Counted from the stretch's first letter, positions 1 to 12,163 are shown. The stretch: 64,000 nt of DNA from Eunapius fragilis (GCA_963681505.1 OY811989.1:1443577-1507576), one strand, 5' to 3'. Made by a program: numbers and translations. The notes: generated by a model not told the origin, from the sequence alone.

Positions 1-1738
1 TTTTGAATTAAGTGATGCTATTTTGTAATTGCATTATGGTTTATTTCAAATTAATGATTATTGGATAGTGCAGATTAAAATTTAATTTTTGCTATTCAAA
101 TCATTGAAAGTTGGAACTTCGCAACATGACCACCTGGCATATGGCAGTCAGCAGGTTGTAATTAAGTCCCAAAAATTCATTTTCATTCTAATTAATCTCA
201 TTTAAGGGTCACCTCTCTGTAACAGCCAGTAGATTTGGTCCCACATTATATTGAAGTTCCATTCTACCAGCTTGCATTGGGACTTACATCATCAAATGTA
301 TTTATTCTCAACTATTAGATGTCCAGTAGTTATCTAAAGCCACTCTCAAGCGGAGGAGGGAGGAAGTGGGCTTCTCTGCTATTTTTGGGGTTTAACTCAA
401 ATGAGGGTCTATTGCATGTAGGGGGGTTTTCTGAATACTTTGTTTTGAGGGGGGGGGGGGGGGGGGGAGTTGACATAGCCACTTGCACTTGTGCTATCAG
501 AATCTATAGACTGCCAGGTAATGGTGAGTGATATGCATGTACATAAGCTGCACATACACAAACACACACACACATATACACACACACTCACACACACACA
601 GAGGGGTCTTTACAGCTGGCTGTGTAACTCCTGACTGGAGAGAAGTGGAAGGATGTGTACTTGTAGTCTATAGTAAACCTGTCCAGCTGGACTGTCCCAC
701 TGGGTCTAACCCTTCATGGCACTCATCTAGAGAACTCGGCAGTAACACACTCTGTGAATACTTATAGACCTTGCATATGCATTATGCAATATACTAGTTG
801 CATGACCACCCCACAAGGTCATATCAACAGATGCTGTGCTTATGCAAGATGTGACAGAAGTGCTCCTTCCAAGCTAGTTTTTTGAAGTGCTGGTGATTGA
901 GACTGCTCTTCAGTTCAGCTCATAAGGGGGCTATAATGAGAGAATTCAGTAGTGATTATGAAAGCTGTGCTTATAGAGGGACTCTGGGTGTGGCCTTCTG
1001 CCATGTCTGTAGCCTTCTGCCATGTCTGTAGCCGCTGTGAATCTGGGAAATGGTTGACCTCACTACCACAGAGACCTGTGGGTGTGTACAAAATTATGAT
1101 CTAACTGTCAAATTATTAAGCCTTACATTAAAAACAGACAATGGAACAAATGTGATATGGCTACAATACATGCAGAATGGATGCAAGTCACTAGCCACAG
1201 AGTGCACACCAGTGTGAATGACAATGTGATCAACTCGGGTGGATTAAAGGTGGGATAGAGTTTATCGTATAAAATTTTAGCCCATAGGTGTAAAAAATGC
1301 ATTTGGTGTAGAGCATTAGGTCAAGACCCCTTTTGTTTACAGACAAAGGAATTTGGAGGCACATCCCTATATATTTTTAAAGTTCAAAGCACCTAAAGGG
1401 TCTGTTACTAATTCACTAAAGCCATTGATATATGTTTAATTGCTTTTGTGTGCTTTAATTAAAACTACATTTTCTTCTTGTTTGATTTCTATTGGAATAG
1501 GTGCGTAAAAAATTTCTACGCACATAAATCAGGCTTGCTGGAATGGTGCGGCTCATTAATTTCATCATAAGATTACAATCTCAACTACTGTAAGATACAG
1601 CAGTCGCAGCGGAGCAACGGGGGGGGGGGTGGGGGGGGGGGGTGGGGGTGGGGGTGGTTGTGTCTCTTAGCCCACCTTGCGTTACTATCGGGTTTTTGAA
1701 TAGATTTAACTACAATTATTGCGAGCATGCATGCCGCT
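1..1738. other. Anonymous AT-rich sequence, no gene recognised
   Basis: No reading frame here resembles a protein I know. It holds a run of about 20 G at 449-468, a CA-rich microsatellite at about 557-600, a 19-bp tandem duplication (CTTCTGCCATGTCTGTAGC) near 993-1033, and a G-rich block at 1620-1657 of the pattern G9-T-G11-T-G5-T-G5. Short open frames that overlap these tracts are low-complexity artefacts. Confidence 0.5.
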
Positions 1739-2640
1739 GATGTCCAGCAATTTCGGACATCCATAGACGTCTGCACATTGAAAACACATGTAAATTATTT
1801 GATTGCTATCAAACATGAACGCAGTAGAATTACTAAAAATATATACAAATAATGAATTCTTTTATTTTTCGCTTTCATCTTGCGAGGAGAAGAATCAACA
1901 ACAAAACTAATTGCTTTTGTTATTGCCGAATAATTTTCTTAGAGGCCAATAATGTTTAATAACATGCCAATGGTGGGCGCGCCCTTATTGTGTGAGTGGG
2001 AGGAGCGTGAGTTTTCTAAATGCTCGTAATGATATGCCTTGATTATTTCTTTCATCTGCCTACTGAAGTCTGAATAGACGAACGTGCGCTCGGCGTGTAT
2101 CTACCTGTTTTCTACGACTGCGTAAGTTAACGGTCCGTTGCTACATCTTCATACCTCATCTCGATATGCGCATACAAGCACACACACCACGCGCGCGCAC
2201 CACACATGCCTACACACATACTCCCAGCTCTTTTTCCTGGGGTGTATATTAGGAAGAATCTCTTTAGCTGATGCTGATGTAACCGATTAGGTTAGTATCT
2301 ACCCTGGGCAAGATTGGGGTTAAATCTGAGTTGCCTGGGTGTGGCCTGTACCCCAGAAAGGGCCGCTGGTCATTGTAATGCCTGGGGTGTGGCCTGTACA
2401 CACTTACACACACACACACATACACACACACACATACACACACACACATACACACACACACATTCACGTGTACGCACACACACGCAACACACACACACAT
2501 CAGGTAGCATGTCGACATTCACACATACTCCCAGCTCTTTTACCTGGGGTAAATATTAGGAAGAATCTCTTTAGCTGATGCTGATGTAACCGGTTAGGTT
2601 AGTATCTACCCTGGGCAAGATTGGGTTAAATATCACTAGC
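1739..2640. repeat. Dispersed repeat family R, copy 1
   Basis: From 'gtccagcaatttcggacatc' near 1741 the sequence matches 53105 onward in the same orientation, with the same order of landmarks: a TGGGAGGAGCGTG block, a GAACGTGCGCTCGGCGTGT block, CA microsatellites and then a unit starting CTCCCAGCTCTTTTTCCTGG. That last unit occurs twice here (2221 and 2530), separated by a CA tract at 2398-2500, and contains a CCTGGGCAAG..GGGTTAAAT phrase. No coding potential or terminal repeat was seen, so the element type is unknown. Confidence 0.7.
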
Positions 2641-2674
2641 CGCTAGTCAGTTGAGTCATCCCAGTATGATCTGA

Positions 2675-3045
2675 ATGGATGTGGGGGTGGGGATGGAGAG
2701 GGTGTGCAATGGAGAGGGTGGGGATGGAGTGGGTGGGATGGAGAGGGTGTGGGATGGAGAGGGTGTGGGATGGAGAGGGTGGGGATGTCAGTGGGGATGG
2801 GAGGGTGGGGATGGAGAGGGTTGTGGGATGGAGAGGGTGTGGGATGGAGAGGGTGTGCAATGGAGAGGGTGTGGATGGAGGGGTGGGGATGGAGAGGGTG
2901 CGGGATGGAGAGGGTGTGGGATGGAGTGGGTGTGGATGGAGGTGTGGGATGGAGAGGGTGGGGGATGGAGAGGGTGTGGGATAGAGTGGGTGTGGATGGA
3001 GAGGGTGGGGATGAAGAGGGTGTGGGATGGAGAGTATAGTGATGG
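2675..3045. repeat. Minisatellite, unit about 16 bp (GGGATGGAGAGGGTGT)
   Basis: About 20 imperfect units of GGGATGGAGAGGGTGT in tandem, with variants GGGTGTGGATGGAG and GGGTGGGGATGG. The G-rich strand is the plus strand throughout. It gives long open frames in several frames on both strands, a direct result of the repeat and not evidence of a gene. Confidence 0.9.
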
Positions 3046-3253
3046 TTGTGTGAGATAATGATGTGGCTAAAAGGTGGCAAATATAAACACCACCATAAAG
3101 CATTTCAAAAATGGTTTCATGTATTTATGTGATATTCTTAATGAAAGGTGACAATAAGCTATGGTCAGTTGAAGGTCTTGGGACAACCAGCATTTGAGAA
3201 CATTGTAAATATTCCAAATGCTCAGTTCTCTGAAGAGGATGATCCTACCAGAG

Positions 3254-3254
<1 letters not shown>

Positions 3255-3289
<35 letters not shown>
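3255..3289. repeat. (TG)n microsatellite
   Basis: About 17 uninterrupted TG dinucleotides. Confidence 0.95.
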
Positions 3290-4542
3290 ATAGATTAATA
3301 ACGTTCCATAATGTTACTAATCTTTGATGTGTGGGTGGATGGGTTGGTCACTACAAGAACACATACAGTACTGTTTCCCTCTCACATATTAGTTTGTTCT
3401 GTCAGATATAATTAATCTTGAGGCAAATTTTTGCATCTATGATGTAGTGGTTGTTTTCCCACGGCTGTTCTTTGATGAGCATGTGGCCCATGCATGACTC
3501 TGATAAGCTATAGTATGGGAGTGTGTGGCACCAGTGCGGGAAGTAACGGCCGGCCCATGCCCATTTTCAGATCAATTTGCTAAAATGGCCGTACACTACT
3601 GTCCGTAATCAGCGCCTACGAGAGGGGGGGGGGAGGGGGGGAGTGGGGCAAAATTCTCCGGGCCCATGTCAAGAAGGGGCCCTAGACTGGTCACTAGGCA
3701 CGCCCCCGGATCGGTAATGAATGGCTTGTCCACAAGAGGCACTGCAGGTCGTTCCGAATAGCCCAATTTGTTTTGGGCCCGCGCCCCGGGAGCCCAGCCC
3801 GTTATAACCAATCACAGCATTTTGGGTGACTGCTTTACACTTTCTATTTAACGAGCGAGATCGAGAATGAGCTACCATCACTAATCAGGCACCCAGAAGA
3901 GAATAGAAAAGGCAAAGCATGCTGAAGGAATCAAAGGACAGAATACGCTTCAACAACATGGCTTTGATGTTAACAGAAGACAGTGAGGAACCGACTGTGA
4001 GAAGAATCAATGCAGCAGTGTGCAGCCTAACTAGTGTGGAAGCAATAATAGCTCCATCACATTCTATTGAAGTATTGAGTAGAGAAGACCTTGCGGAGAT
4101 TCATGAAGAGGTCAGATGCTGCTGTTAACCGAAGGCCTGGAGATCCATGATGAGGCTATAGTGGCAGCAGAAACCAAGAGTATTGTCGAGGTAGTCGGTG
4201 TTGAATGGAAGAAGTAGAAGAAGCTGTTAGAAGAGGTTCTGAAATGCTTCCGCTACAATTTCCTAACGATTCTTCTAACAGAGCGTTCCAAGTTTCTCTT
4301 CTATGTTATAAACTGCCAAATGGAGAAGACATGAATTCATAGTGATTGGCTAGTCTAGAGCAAAAGCAAACAAGCATTATTTTGCTTGCTTTCCTTGTCG
4401 GCTCTTTACCCAGTCTTCTACTGTGAATCGCTCTTTACTAGCTTTATCAACGGGCTATTCTAAGGATAACAAGTGGAAAAATTGCTAACCTAGAGATGGG
4501 CTAAACATTTAGTTCCTTGCATGCATATATAAACATATTAGG
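3290..4542. other. Intergenic region left of the hAT element; one unassigned short ORF
   Basis: Contains a G-rich run at 3624-3641 preceded by GCGCCTACGAGAG, the style of a hAT-type terminal repeat seen elsewhere in this window. A 69-residue plus-strand frame at 3919-4128 (starts MLKESKDRIRF) has varied, non-repetitive composition and could be an exon remnant, but I recognise no family. Nothing else is supportable. Confidence 0.4.
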
Positions 4543-5010
4543 ATAGGGGCCAGGGTTGCCGCGTATATCGCGATTAAATCTTTATATCGCGAAACGCGAT
4601 ATATCGCGATTAATTTTTACTCATATCGTGAAATAAACGTGTACGGATGTTATACGGATTTTGGAAACCTTAATTTAGATACGAGCAGAGAATAAGCATA
4701 CATATAGGTATGTCATGATATTAATTTACGAAATTATGGTTAAAGACTTAAAGTTAAAACAGTTTCGAATTTAGCCTGAGAAAAGTACATTTGCCCAGCC
4801 TATCAGGTAAGATGCGCCACCTTTTCTTCTTAAGGATATTCTTCGCAGTGGAAAACACCCTTTCGGCAGGTGCTGTTGAAGCAGGAATGCATAAGTACTT
4901 CCTTGCTAGTTTAGCTATGGTAGGGAAGTACATCTCATGATTTCTCCACCACAGCAATGGATCATCTTTTCTGGAATTGATTTCAGCTTCCTTAATCATA
5001 GATTGATCAA

Positions 5011-6265
5011 GATTTGATAACTCCAGTTATCAGACTTCAGCACTACTTTTTGAGCCTTCAGAACTAGATTTAATAATTACAATTGCACTAAAAGGAGTAT
5101 CCATGATCTTATGAAATATAAATAGTCATTAGTTGTAATTACCTTATGAGAATAATGATTGATGCATGCCCATTCACAACGAGCTTATTGCGGTTACCTC
5201 TTAGGTACAGCTATTTAGCCTCATTGTGCACAATATTCATGTTACTATACTTGTATTATACCTATATAATGTCATTCTTATGAGTATTTTCATCAGGGTG
5301 ATCAATGATACAGCAGAAAGCAATATTGAATGGAACCGTTTATTGGTCAGGGTACATGTACTTGTCAATTCCCTTGGCACAAGCATTACATACTCGCTCC
5401 ATGCATGGGTGATAATTGATGCACCTTGACTTGCGAGCAGATGCGATGCTGCACACAGCAATCACCATTCGTTGGTGTTGTGTGGTATACACATTGTTCA
5501 TGTCTTGCAATACATCGCAGCCATATTCCTGCATACATATACATGACATCTAAATAAGGCCTTCTTGCTATCACTGGTGTCTTCTTACTTCTAACATACT
5601 TGGGGTGTTCAGCAAGCAGAGCAATATCATGAGCCAATGATTCATCTACATCTATTATCGACTGTGGTCCATTTGATGCCTTTGACAACTAACGGGTTGA
5701 TTGATGATGGTTCCCCGCCTTTTTCCATTTCTGGTTCCACCTCCGCTAGCTCTTCTGCCGGCAGCACTTCGTCTGAATCATGTTCAGCCATGACTACATC
5801 ATCTTCGATCTCCTCAACAGACCCAGCATTCTCCAGTACCTTAGAACTGTGAACGGATTCGCCGATTTTGACATCGTCCCAGTGTACCCTCCATTTGCAC
5901 CCACGTCCACTACCCTCTGAAGCTATAATTTCACCTGAAAGCTTTATGGCCTTTGAATTAGCCCCTTAGCGTTGTGTAGCTAGCTTTTTGCCCATCGCCG
6001 CTGCTGCAGTCGGCTGTACTCTGTCCCCAACCTTTGGCGCTTACATTGTACCGAAGCGTAAATTTTCAGTACAACTGCTGCCCTATTTTTATTCACACCC
6101 CAACTCCAGGTAATGAAATTGGCAAAACACTTCCTGAATGCGATCATTAGTACGCTAGAGATCAATGCCAATAGGTTTTTAACGCAAATCACTCTAGCTC
6201 TACGAAAGACAAATCGAAAACAAAAATTGATAACCCCGGTTATCGTACGATAACTGGGGTTATCA
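5011..6265 (-). mobile_element. Nested element flanked by TTGATCAA, family unknown
   Basis: A perfect 8-bp direct repeat TTGATCAA lies at 5003-5010 and 6266-6273. The inner ends share an inverted motif, TGATAACTCCAGTTATC on the left and TGATAACCCCAGTTATC when the right end is reverse-complemented, offset by a few bases. It splits the hAT transposase between a LERYL..LIN segment and the IKEAEIN..DPLLWW segment. On the minus strand about 5690-5960 is open, with an acidic composition (VEEIEDDVV.., EELAEVEPE). A Cys-rich stretch (HPCMERVCNACAKG) lies near 5345-5430. I cannot assign its family; the 8-bp repeat would suit a hAT-type element. Confidence 0.65.
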
Positions 6266-7301
6266 TTGATCAATGTATGGTTAAGGTATCGTTCCAATTA
6301 ATCTTGAATATGCTGGAGATGATCATCACTTCGTACCTGTCCCTCTGCCTCTGAATCTTCTTTCTGACCAAACAGTAGATTGAAATCATCCTCTTCTGAT
6401 GCTAGTGCTGGTTTCTTTGCTGGTGGCTCTGAATCATTATCTTTTTCTTCAACTGCTCCAAGATTCAAACCAGAAATATTAATCATTTCAGTATGCAACT
6501 GACAAATAACTATTTTCGTATAAGTAGGGTTCAACCAAGACAGGCTTTTATGTCCTGGATGTGTTAACTGATGCCCCCATACACAAAAGGAGATCACAAG
6601 GATCGCAACGCGCTAGCATATCCTTTAAGATAAAAGTTCTAACTTCTTGGACAATGGTAGGGAGATCACTCCATCGAGCGTGTAACTGCCAGTGTACAGG
6701 AGGCATAGCACCTTGAAGTCCTTCCAGAAGTGTAGTAATAAAGCGAGAAACACCACCTAAAGTGGGGTATTTTTCACCCTGCAAAAGGTTGAAATGGCTT
6801 TAGCAGTGCAGACAGCTTCTCAGCAGCCAGCCATTGTTCAGCAGAAGGAACTAGATTAACATACTTGCTCTCAGCCAATACGTGGTTGATCGGATCCTTC
6901 AGCAGGATGCAGCGCTGTAACATGAACAGCGTGGAATTCCATCGTGTGCATATGTCTTTGATTAGTTTAAGGCTTCTCCCATGTGAGGCAATTGGAGCCT
7001 CAGCTACATGTATGGTATCAACATCATCCTCATCCTCCTCATTGTAAACTTCATCTTCATCCTGTTGATCAAGCAAACATGGCAAATCATTACCATGCTG
7101 TCTTTTCCTTAGTGCATCCAGTAGCATTGGACTGTTGTTAATGTTACAAGATATGGTCAGTTCTGAAGAGAGCAATCAGAGAGGCAGCAGGACAATTCTT
7201 TAACCAAACAGTATATGCATTTTCATGAATGGATGTAACATAATAGATGACATGTGCACGCATATACCTCCAATGCATTCTTGATAGAAAGCTGTAGTTA
7301 A

Positions 7302-8144
7302 CAAGTAAATAAAAACATTCTCTACGAGAAAGTTGGTGGGATATAGGATTTGATTATGACATTGGTGGTGTAAAAAGCAAGGAAACAAGGTCTTATCAGA
7401 AGGGAAAATGTCATAGTCCTATATTTAGCACATTTCTAGGACATGTGTTGTTTGTGTGCTAAATATAGGACCATGACATTTTCCCTTCTGATAAGACCTT
7501 GTTTCCTTGCTTTTTACACCACCAATGTCATAATCAAATCCTATATCCCACCAACTTTCTCGTAGAGAATGTTTTTATTTACTTGTTTTCTTTATTTTTT
7601 TTTCATACCCATTTAATTATACAAGACATTAGTCTCGTACCCAGACCGTCTATGACGTAAGCGATTATCGCTGTAAACAGTATAATCACTACGTCCATAC
7701 GTATGGACGTAGTGTTTACAGCGATAATCGCTTACGTCATAGACGGTCTGGGTACGAGACTAACAAGACATAGGAGGCTGATAGTCGATTGTTTATATTA
7801 TATAAAAGCGAGTCCTCCAGCCGATTCTGAAGCTATTGGTGAAATTTTCATCGCTTAGAAATGTTCCTGTCCTGAGTTATGCGTGGGCAAGAAGGAGAAG
7901 ACGACCCGCCCCTTGTTCCGAGACTGGGTACGAGGACGGGCAGTACACTCTTGTTCTCAACAACCACGCGGTTCAGCGACATGAAACAAAAACGAAACTA
8001 CTCATTTTTGACTTCTAGATCGATTGCTAAAACAAGCTACACGACCCGATCGTCGGGAGTGTTGTTACAGACGGGTCGCGTTTTTTTAATGACATTCATA
8101 GTCGGGGTCAAATCCTATATGGAAGTTTCTAACGAAACTTCCGA
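7302..8144 (-). mobile_element. Helitron-like family X, copy X1 (non-autonomous)
   Basis: On the minus strand it starts TC at 8144, then a perfect hairpin with stem GGAAGTTTC, then CATATAGGATTTGAC. It ends ACTTG at 7302 after a near-perfect palindrome at 7302-7586 of about 285 bp. Host bases on the two sides are A and T, with no target duplication. It interrupts the hAT transposase directly after a C-x-C-H motif. A relic of the short 5' ORF of the family (MNVIKKTRP..) is present with two stops. A 133-bp MITE is nested at 7630-7762. The closest relative in the window is X4. Confidence 0.8.
7630..7762. mobile_element. 133-bp fold-back MITE nested in X1, 9-bp target duplication
   Basis: It is bounded by TAGTCTCGTACCCAGACCG and its exact reverse complement, with arms of about 50 bp and an inner palindrome (CTACGTCCATACGTATGGAC). 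The 9-bp direct repeat ACAAGACAT lies at 7621-7629 and 7763-7771. The paralogous copy X4 at about 42603 has one ACAAGACAT with no insertion, an empty site. Long TIRs with a 9-bp duplication suggest a Mutator-like origin (inference). Confidence 0.9.
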
Positions 8145-9407
8145 TGACAAGAGCATCTAACTTGCTCTTCACCAACACCCTCTTCAATAAGTAGCCTAAC
8201 TGCCGCAACAAAATTTGTCCCCTGATCACTAGCAATTGCATCCAAACGATTCTCCAGCATAAACTCGGTATTAGCCATCTCCTTCACAACAGATGCAGTT
8301 TCTTCAGCTGTGTGTGATACTATATTGCAAATGATATAAGCAGTTTTAGTTTTTAGTCTGATGCACAATCCATGCATGCACACAGTATGATGTGACTCAT
8401 GTGAGTACTCTTCCCATAACATTGCTAACAGATACACCTAGAACACAAGACATCATGTTCCATTGTGGATCGAGTTACAGCAACATATGAATCCCCAGTG
8501 TGCATGAAAGCAGCATCAGTAGTGACTGATACTGATGGGGCATTGGCCATCAGCATCTTGATCTGATGAAGAAAATCAGACTATAATAGCGTTTGTCACT
8601 TCACAGTCAATCACAAACCTTTATCAACACCTTTGCATACTGAAGGTCAATCAGCTCAGTAACCTTTGTCCTATGAGAAGGGACATATGTACCACCAGAA
8701 ATAAATGCCAAGAAATCACGAAACTCTGGGCTGTCCAGTAGGGCTGACGGCAGCAAATTACCAGTTAGAGCCTTAACCAGCAACTCATTAGCTCTGGAAA
8801 ATTTCTCCCCTTTCATAACAGTGACGGGCTGCACTTGGGATACAAATTTATCAATACACCCGGCACCTTTGGCTTTATCAGTGCTTGTGCTTGCACTGCT
8901 GATACTGGCAGTGTTAGTACCGCAGCTGCTGCTCACTCCTTCCTTCTTGCAGCTGCGCGTGCACACACACATGTAAAAAAACATTTCACAATAGCTAATA
9001 GGTCCGAGTACACTCACGTTTGCTGGCTTTCCTTTATTCCATGCACGTACGTTATGTGGTACCTCATGTTTGAGGTGTTATTCCCGTGTCTGGAAACCCA
9101 TCCATAGCACATGCTACAAACTACCTAGCAAGAACCAATTGCTTTTTTATGTCATCCAAAGTACTCACAAACGGTACATTTAAACACTTTGCGATCAACC
9201 CTCATGAAGTCGTCCTTGGTAAGCAAGTAGCGTAGGTTTTTGGGATACAAAGTACGTTATCCTTCGTGGTAGCCATAACTATTCACCCCAACTATGAAAA
9301 TCGAGCGATAATTGATCATGAAAATGTAATATATCGCGATTAAATCCTCATATCGCGATATAGACGATTAAAAATGAAGGTTATTTCGCGGCAACACTGC
9401 TAGGGGC

Positions 9408-9974
9408 CCAAGAAACATTTTTGCCCGGGCCCTGGGCTGGCTCTCGGCGGCCCTGTCCGTGATCAGTCATTTGACCGATTATTAATTGCGCTATCGTACT
9501 GCGACGCGATTGAATATTTATTCCCACCACCGATATGGATACCGAACTTTTATCGCACACTGGTGTACTACGCATGCTACCGTTTAGGTCCGATTAGCGC
9601 GTTCTTTAATTGGAGCAGCATCTTAATAGTGCGCGTGACGTCTGTATTTGAAAAATGAGAAGTCATACCTGCATGGTTGGTATATTCATACCATGATTAA
9701 CATGCAGTTCAAACCAGAGTAAAAATGTACAACTGAACACTATACAAACGTGGCCGACCTAATCCTGAAAAGGGCCACTCAATATCATAATTGAGTGGCC
9801 ATTTGGCCATACAAATGTCATGAATTAACTCTCGCACTGGTGTGCATGTGTGTGCATTTGGACAATGTTAATGCATATGTGTGTATTGTGCATAATGGAG
9901 AACCTTGTTATGAATTGAATGAATGTAGAAGATTGACTCATTCCTTTCTCTCCATGTCTCTCCCTCCCTCATTA
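9408..9974. other. Intergenic region, no gene recognised
   Basis: The sequence from 9408 to about 9457 is GC-rich and ends in CGGCGGCCCTG, which resembles the right end of an older hAT-type repeat; a matching left end could not be fixed. A hairpin with arms GGCCACTCAAT and ATTGAGTGGCC lies at about 9773-9801. Nothing else is supportable. Confidence 0.4.
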
Positions 9975-10245
<271 letters not shown>

Positions 10246-10454
10246 TCTCTCGTTTCAAAGGTTTCTGTCCTATATATCATTGCCTTCTCTATCCAGAGGT
10301 ATCCTGGTGTGCACGGAACTTGTACCACTGTCTGTTCTATCCCAAAACTCCATGGTGTAAATAGACGCCTGCAATGTATTCGCTCGGTACCACTGGTGGC
10401 AACGTGCGATCTGTGTGTGTATATTTACGTTTGTGTATTTTACTTTCTCAAGTT

Positions 10455-10602
10455 GACCAGGGCCCATTACTAGTATGGAATGGGGGTTGACCATGGCCCA
10501 TTACTAGTACGGAATGGGGGTTAACCATGATCTATTACTAGTACGGAATGGGGTTCGCGATACACTGTAACTAATTAGTTACAGTGTATCGCGAACCCCC
10601 AT
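10455..10602. repeat. Tandem repeat (about 36 bp x 3) ending in a perfect palindrome
   Basis: Three copies of a unit with CCATTACTAGTACGGAATGG followed by GGGTTGACCATGG run from about 10455 to 10550. The last runs into a palindrome with arms GGTTCGCGATACACTGTAAC and its reverse complement, centred on AATT near 10575. The duplicated CCATTACTAG and the palindrome suggest a small fold-back element next to its own tandem copies. Confidence 0.75.
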
Positions 10603-11304
10603 TAAACAACTATATTGTATCAGGCCTGTAACTGAACGATCTGCACTGTTACTGAGCTGTAAGAGCGAATAATGGTAGGACTCAAATACGAGATGGCACT
10701 ACCTAAATACGAGATGGCGCAACCTAGTCTGGGGACCAACCGACTGGCATTCAACATCAGTCTGGGCCATGAGTAGATACCAAACTTGTTCTGGTTGTTT
10801 ATGTTGTTGTTTAGGTTGATATGAAATTGATTGTGTTATAAAACCTCTTTATAGTCCAGTGCTATTCACGTGTCCTAAATTGATGTAGCCCCTACAGATT
10901 TTTCGGTGATCGTGGATTTTAATTATGACATCATCACAGTTACTAGGCTTTGGTCTCTTATTTATTCTTATGAAGGATCGCATTCTACTTTCATAGCGAG
11001 ACGTGAATTGATTAGCTAGAACATCAATGAATTTATTAGTAATTAAGTTGCTGTAATTAGCCCCCCCCCCCCCCTCCCCCCCTCGGGGGCCCCACAGTTT
11101 TGAAAAGTTGAACCCTGCCATGGGTGAGAACCTTAATAAGCAAAGCTGCCCTAGCGCTAGATTATAATTCTTTGAAGGAGACAAATTAAGGTGTTTTTGG
11201 CTATTGTATCAATGTCCAGACCCCGCAATGCAAGCGTAATGGTGGGTTTGGGCACGAGGCTAATATTCCGTTACAATTAACCGATTATTTTTTTGCGAAA
11301 AAAA
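10603..11304. other. Intergenic region with a C-rich run
   Basis: A C-rich run at 11061-11083 is followed by CTCGGGGGCCC. A short tandem AAATACGAGATGGC.. occurs twice near 10684-10722. No gene recognised. Confidence 0.4.
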
Positions 11305-11310
11305 TTTATT
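11305..11310 (-). terminator. Polyadenylation signal AATAAA for tectonin 1
   Basis: Plus-strand TTTATT reads AATAAA on the minus strand, about 85 bp beyond the tectonin stop codon. The paralogous gene has the same arrangement at 23984-23989. Confidence 0.55.
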
Positions 11311-11393
11311 GTGACTTTGGAACTCCGCAATCAAATAATCTTTATAGAACTCATGTCAAAGCGCTATACACATCTATGTGCACATGCACGATC

Positions 11394-12122
11394 CTAAAGT
11401 CCAAGAGCACTACGAAATATATTGTCGCTACTGTTGACACCATACAGGTTGTTGATAGTAGCGTCACACTGCTTCAAACCGCCATCGATTTTTTCCCACT
11501 CTCCAATGCAAGGTTTCTTGCACCTCCAGATGGTGTCGTCAGGAGCAACTCCAAATATCGAATGTGTTCCAGATGCAGAAACATGTTTCATTTTACCAGG
11601 AATCTGCCTCCAGCTTCCGCTCCCGTCCACGGGCATGGTAAAGATGTCATTATTGCTGTTCACACCGTAGACATAGTCATATCCTCCATCGATCTGCTTT
11701 AGCTTTCCCGGAACATTCACCCATCCCGATCCGTCGCACGGCTTCTTGCACTTGAAGATATCATCGTTGGAGTTGACTCCCCAAATGTAGCCGTTCCCAG
11801 AAGCGCTCACGTGCTTCAGCTTTCCCGCCAGCCACTTCCACGAAGAACTGCCATCAACCTTTCGCTTAAATATGTCATCGTTGCTATTTACTCCCCACAC
11901 TTCGAGATCTCCCGCGTCGATCTGCTTTAATGCTCCATCGATCTGGACCCACTGCCCTGTGCAGGGGTTTGGACACCTAAAGATGTTGTTCGCGGAGTTC
12001 ACGCCCCATACGTAGTTGACGGATGCCGAAATGTGTTTAAGCCCTCCGGGCACTTGAACCCAATTCTGACCATAAGCCGCCGCGAAACAAGCTATTAGCC
12101 ACAATGACGTTTGTAGCTGCAT
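11394..12122 (-). CDS. Secreted six-blade tectonin (fish-egg-lectin/tachylectin-1-like), copy 1
   Basis: A 242-residue single-exon protein. Residues 1-18 form a hydrophobic signal peptide (ends near AAAYG). Six tectonin repeats of about 36 residues follow, each with a Trp or Ile strand, a K(H/Q)(I/V)SAS or KQIDAG segment and (W/Y)GVNS.DDIF. Blades 1, 3 and 5 end in paired cysteines (CPNPC, CKKPC, CKKPC), so disulphides are likely. Proteins of this family are secreted beta-propeller lectins that bind microbial carbohydrates; that role here is inferred from the family. A conserved TATA box and AATAAA frame the gene. The start fits the signal peptide. The paralogue at 24065-24796 differs at 29 positions by hand count. 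Confidence 0.9.
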   Translation of the reverse strand: MQLQTSLWLIACFAAAYGQNWVQVPGGLKHISASVNYVWGVNSANNIFRCPNPCTGQWVQIDGALKQIDAGDLEVWGVNSNDDIFKRKVDGSSSWKWLAGKLKHVSASGNGYIWGVNSNDDIFKCKKPCDGSGWVNVPGKLKQIDGGYDYVYGVNSNNDIFTMPVDGSGSWRQIPGKMKHVSASGTHSIFGVAPDDTIWRCKKPCIGEWEKIDGGLKQCDATINNLYGVNSSDNIFRSALGL

Positions 12123-12163
12123 TATTGCCCGGGGTATTATGCATGTCGGGTGGTTCTCGCTTA

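Larger units (their letters stand above)
4754..9290 (-). pseudogene. hAT transposase (ZBED-like), interrupted and decayed
   Basis: Read right to left, pieces of one transposase are visible. A possible BED-finger start lies at 9180-9240 (VDRKVFKCTVC). An exon at 8607-9017 carries ..LPSALLDSPEFRDFL..; a piece at 8129-8437 carries SDQGTNFVAAVRLL..C.CH, the RNase-H-like core. The exon within 6774-7175 has CTRWNS, and 6548-6784 follows in another frame. The C-terminal hAT dimerisation motif at 4754-4999 has DPLLWW, STAPAERVFSTA and LPDR. Likely splice sites include a donor GTATATGCG near 7265 and an acceptor TTCAG near 7158. A stop codon, frameshifts and two insertions make it non-functional. Its role would have been cut-and-paste transposition of 4551-9399. 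Exon edges are inferred. Confidence 0.8.
4551..9399 (-). mobile_element. hAT DNA transposon, decayed, with nested insertions
   Basis: The ends are CAGGGTTGCCGCG at 4551 and CGCGGCAACACTG ending at 9399; the reverse complement of the right end is CAGTGTTGCCGCG, a 12/13 match. Subterminal sequence on both sides is rich in ATATCGCGATTAA. It is flanked by ATAGGGGC (4543-4550) and CTAGGGGC (9400-9407), a 7/8 match to the 8-bp duplication expected of hAT elements. Transposase fragments lie inside on the minus strand. Two insertions interrupt it: 5011-6265 and 7302-8144. The same TIR bounds the 525-bp element at 60451-60975. Confidence 0.9.

Noticed and set aside
2636..3103. Open frames rich in His-Pro-Ser or Gly-Glu-Arg
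   Set aside because: All five overlap the GGATGGAGAGGGTGT minisatellite, and both strands are open.
3596..3881. Minus-strand ORFs MVITGWAPGARAQ.. and MMVAHSRSRSL..
   Set aside because: They overlap each other in different frames within a GC-rich repeat-like region and show no recognisable domain.
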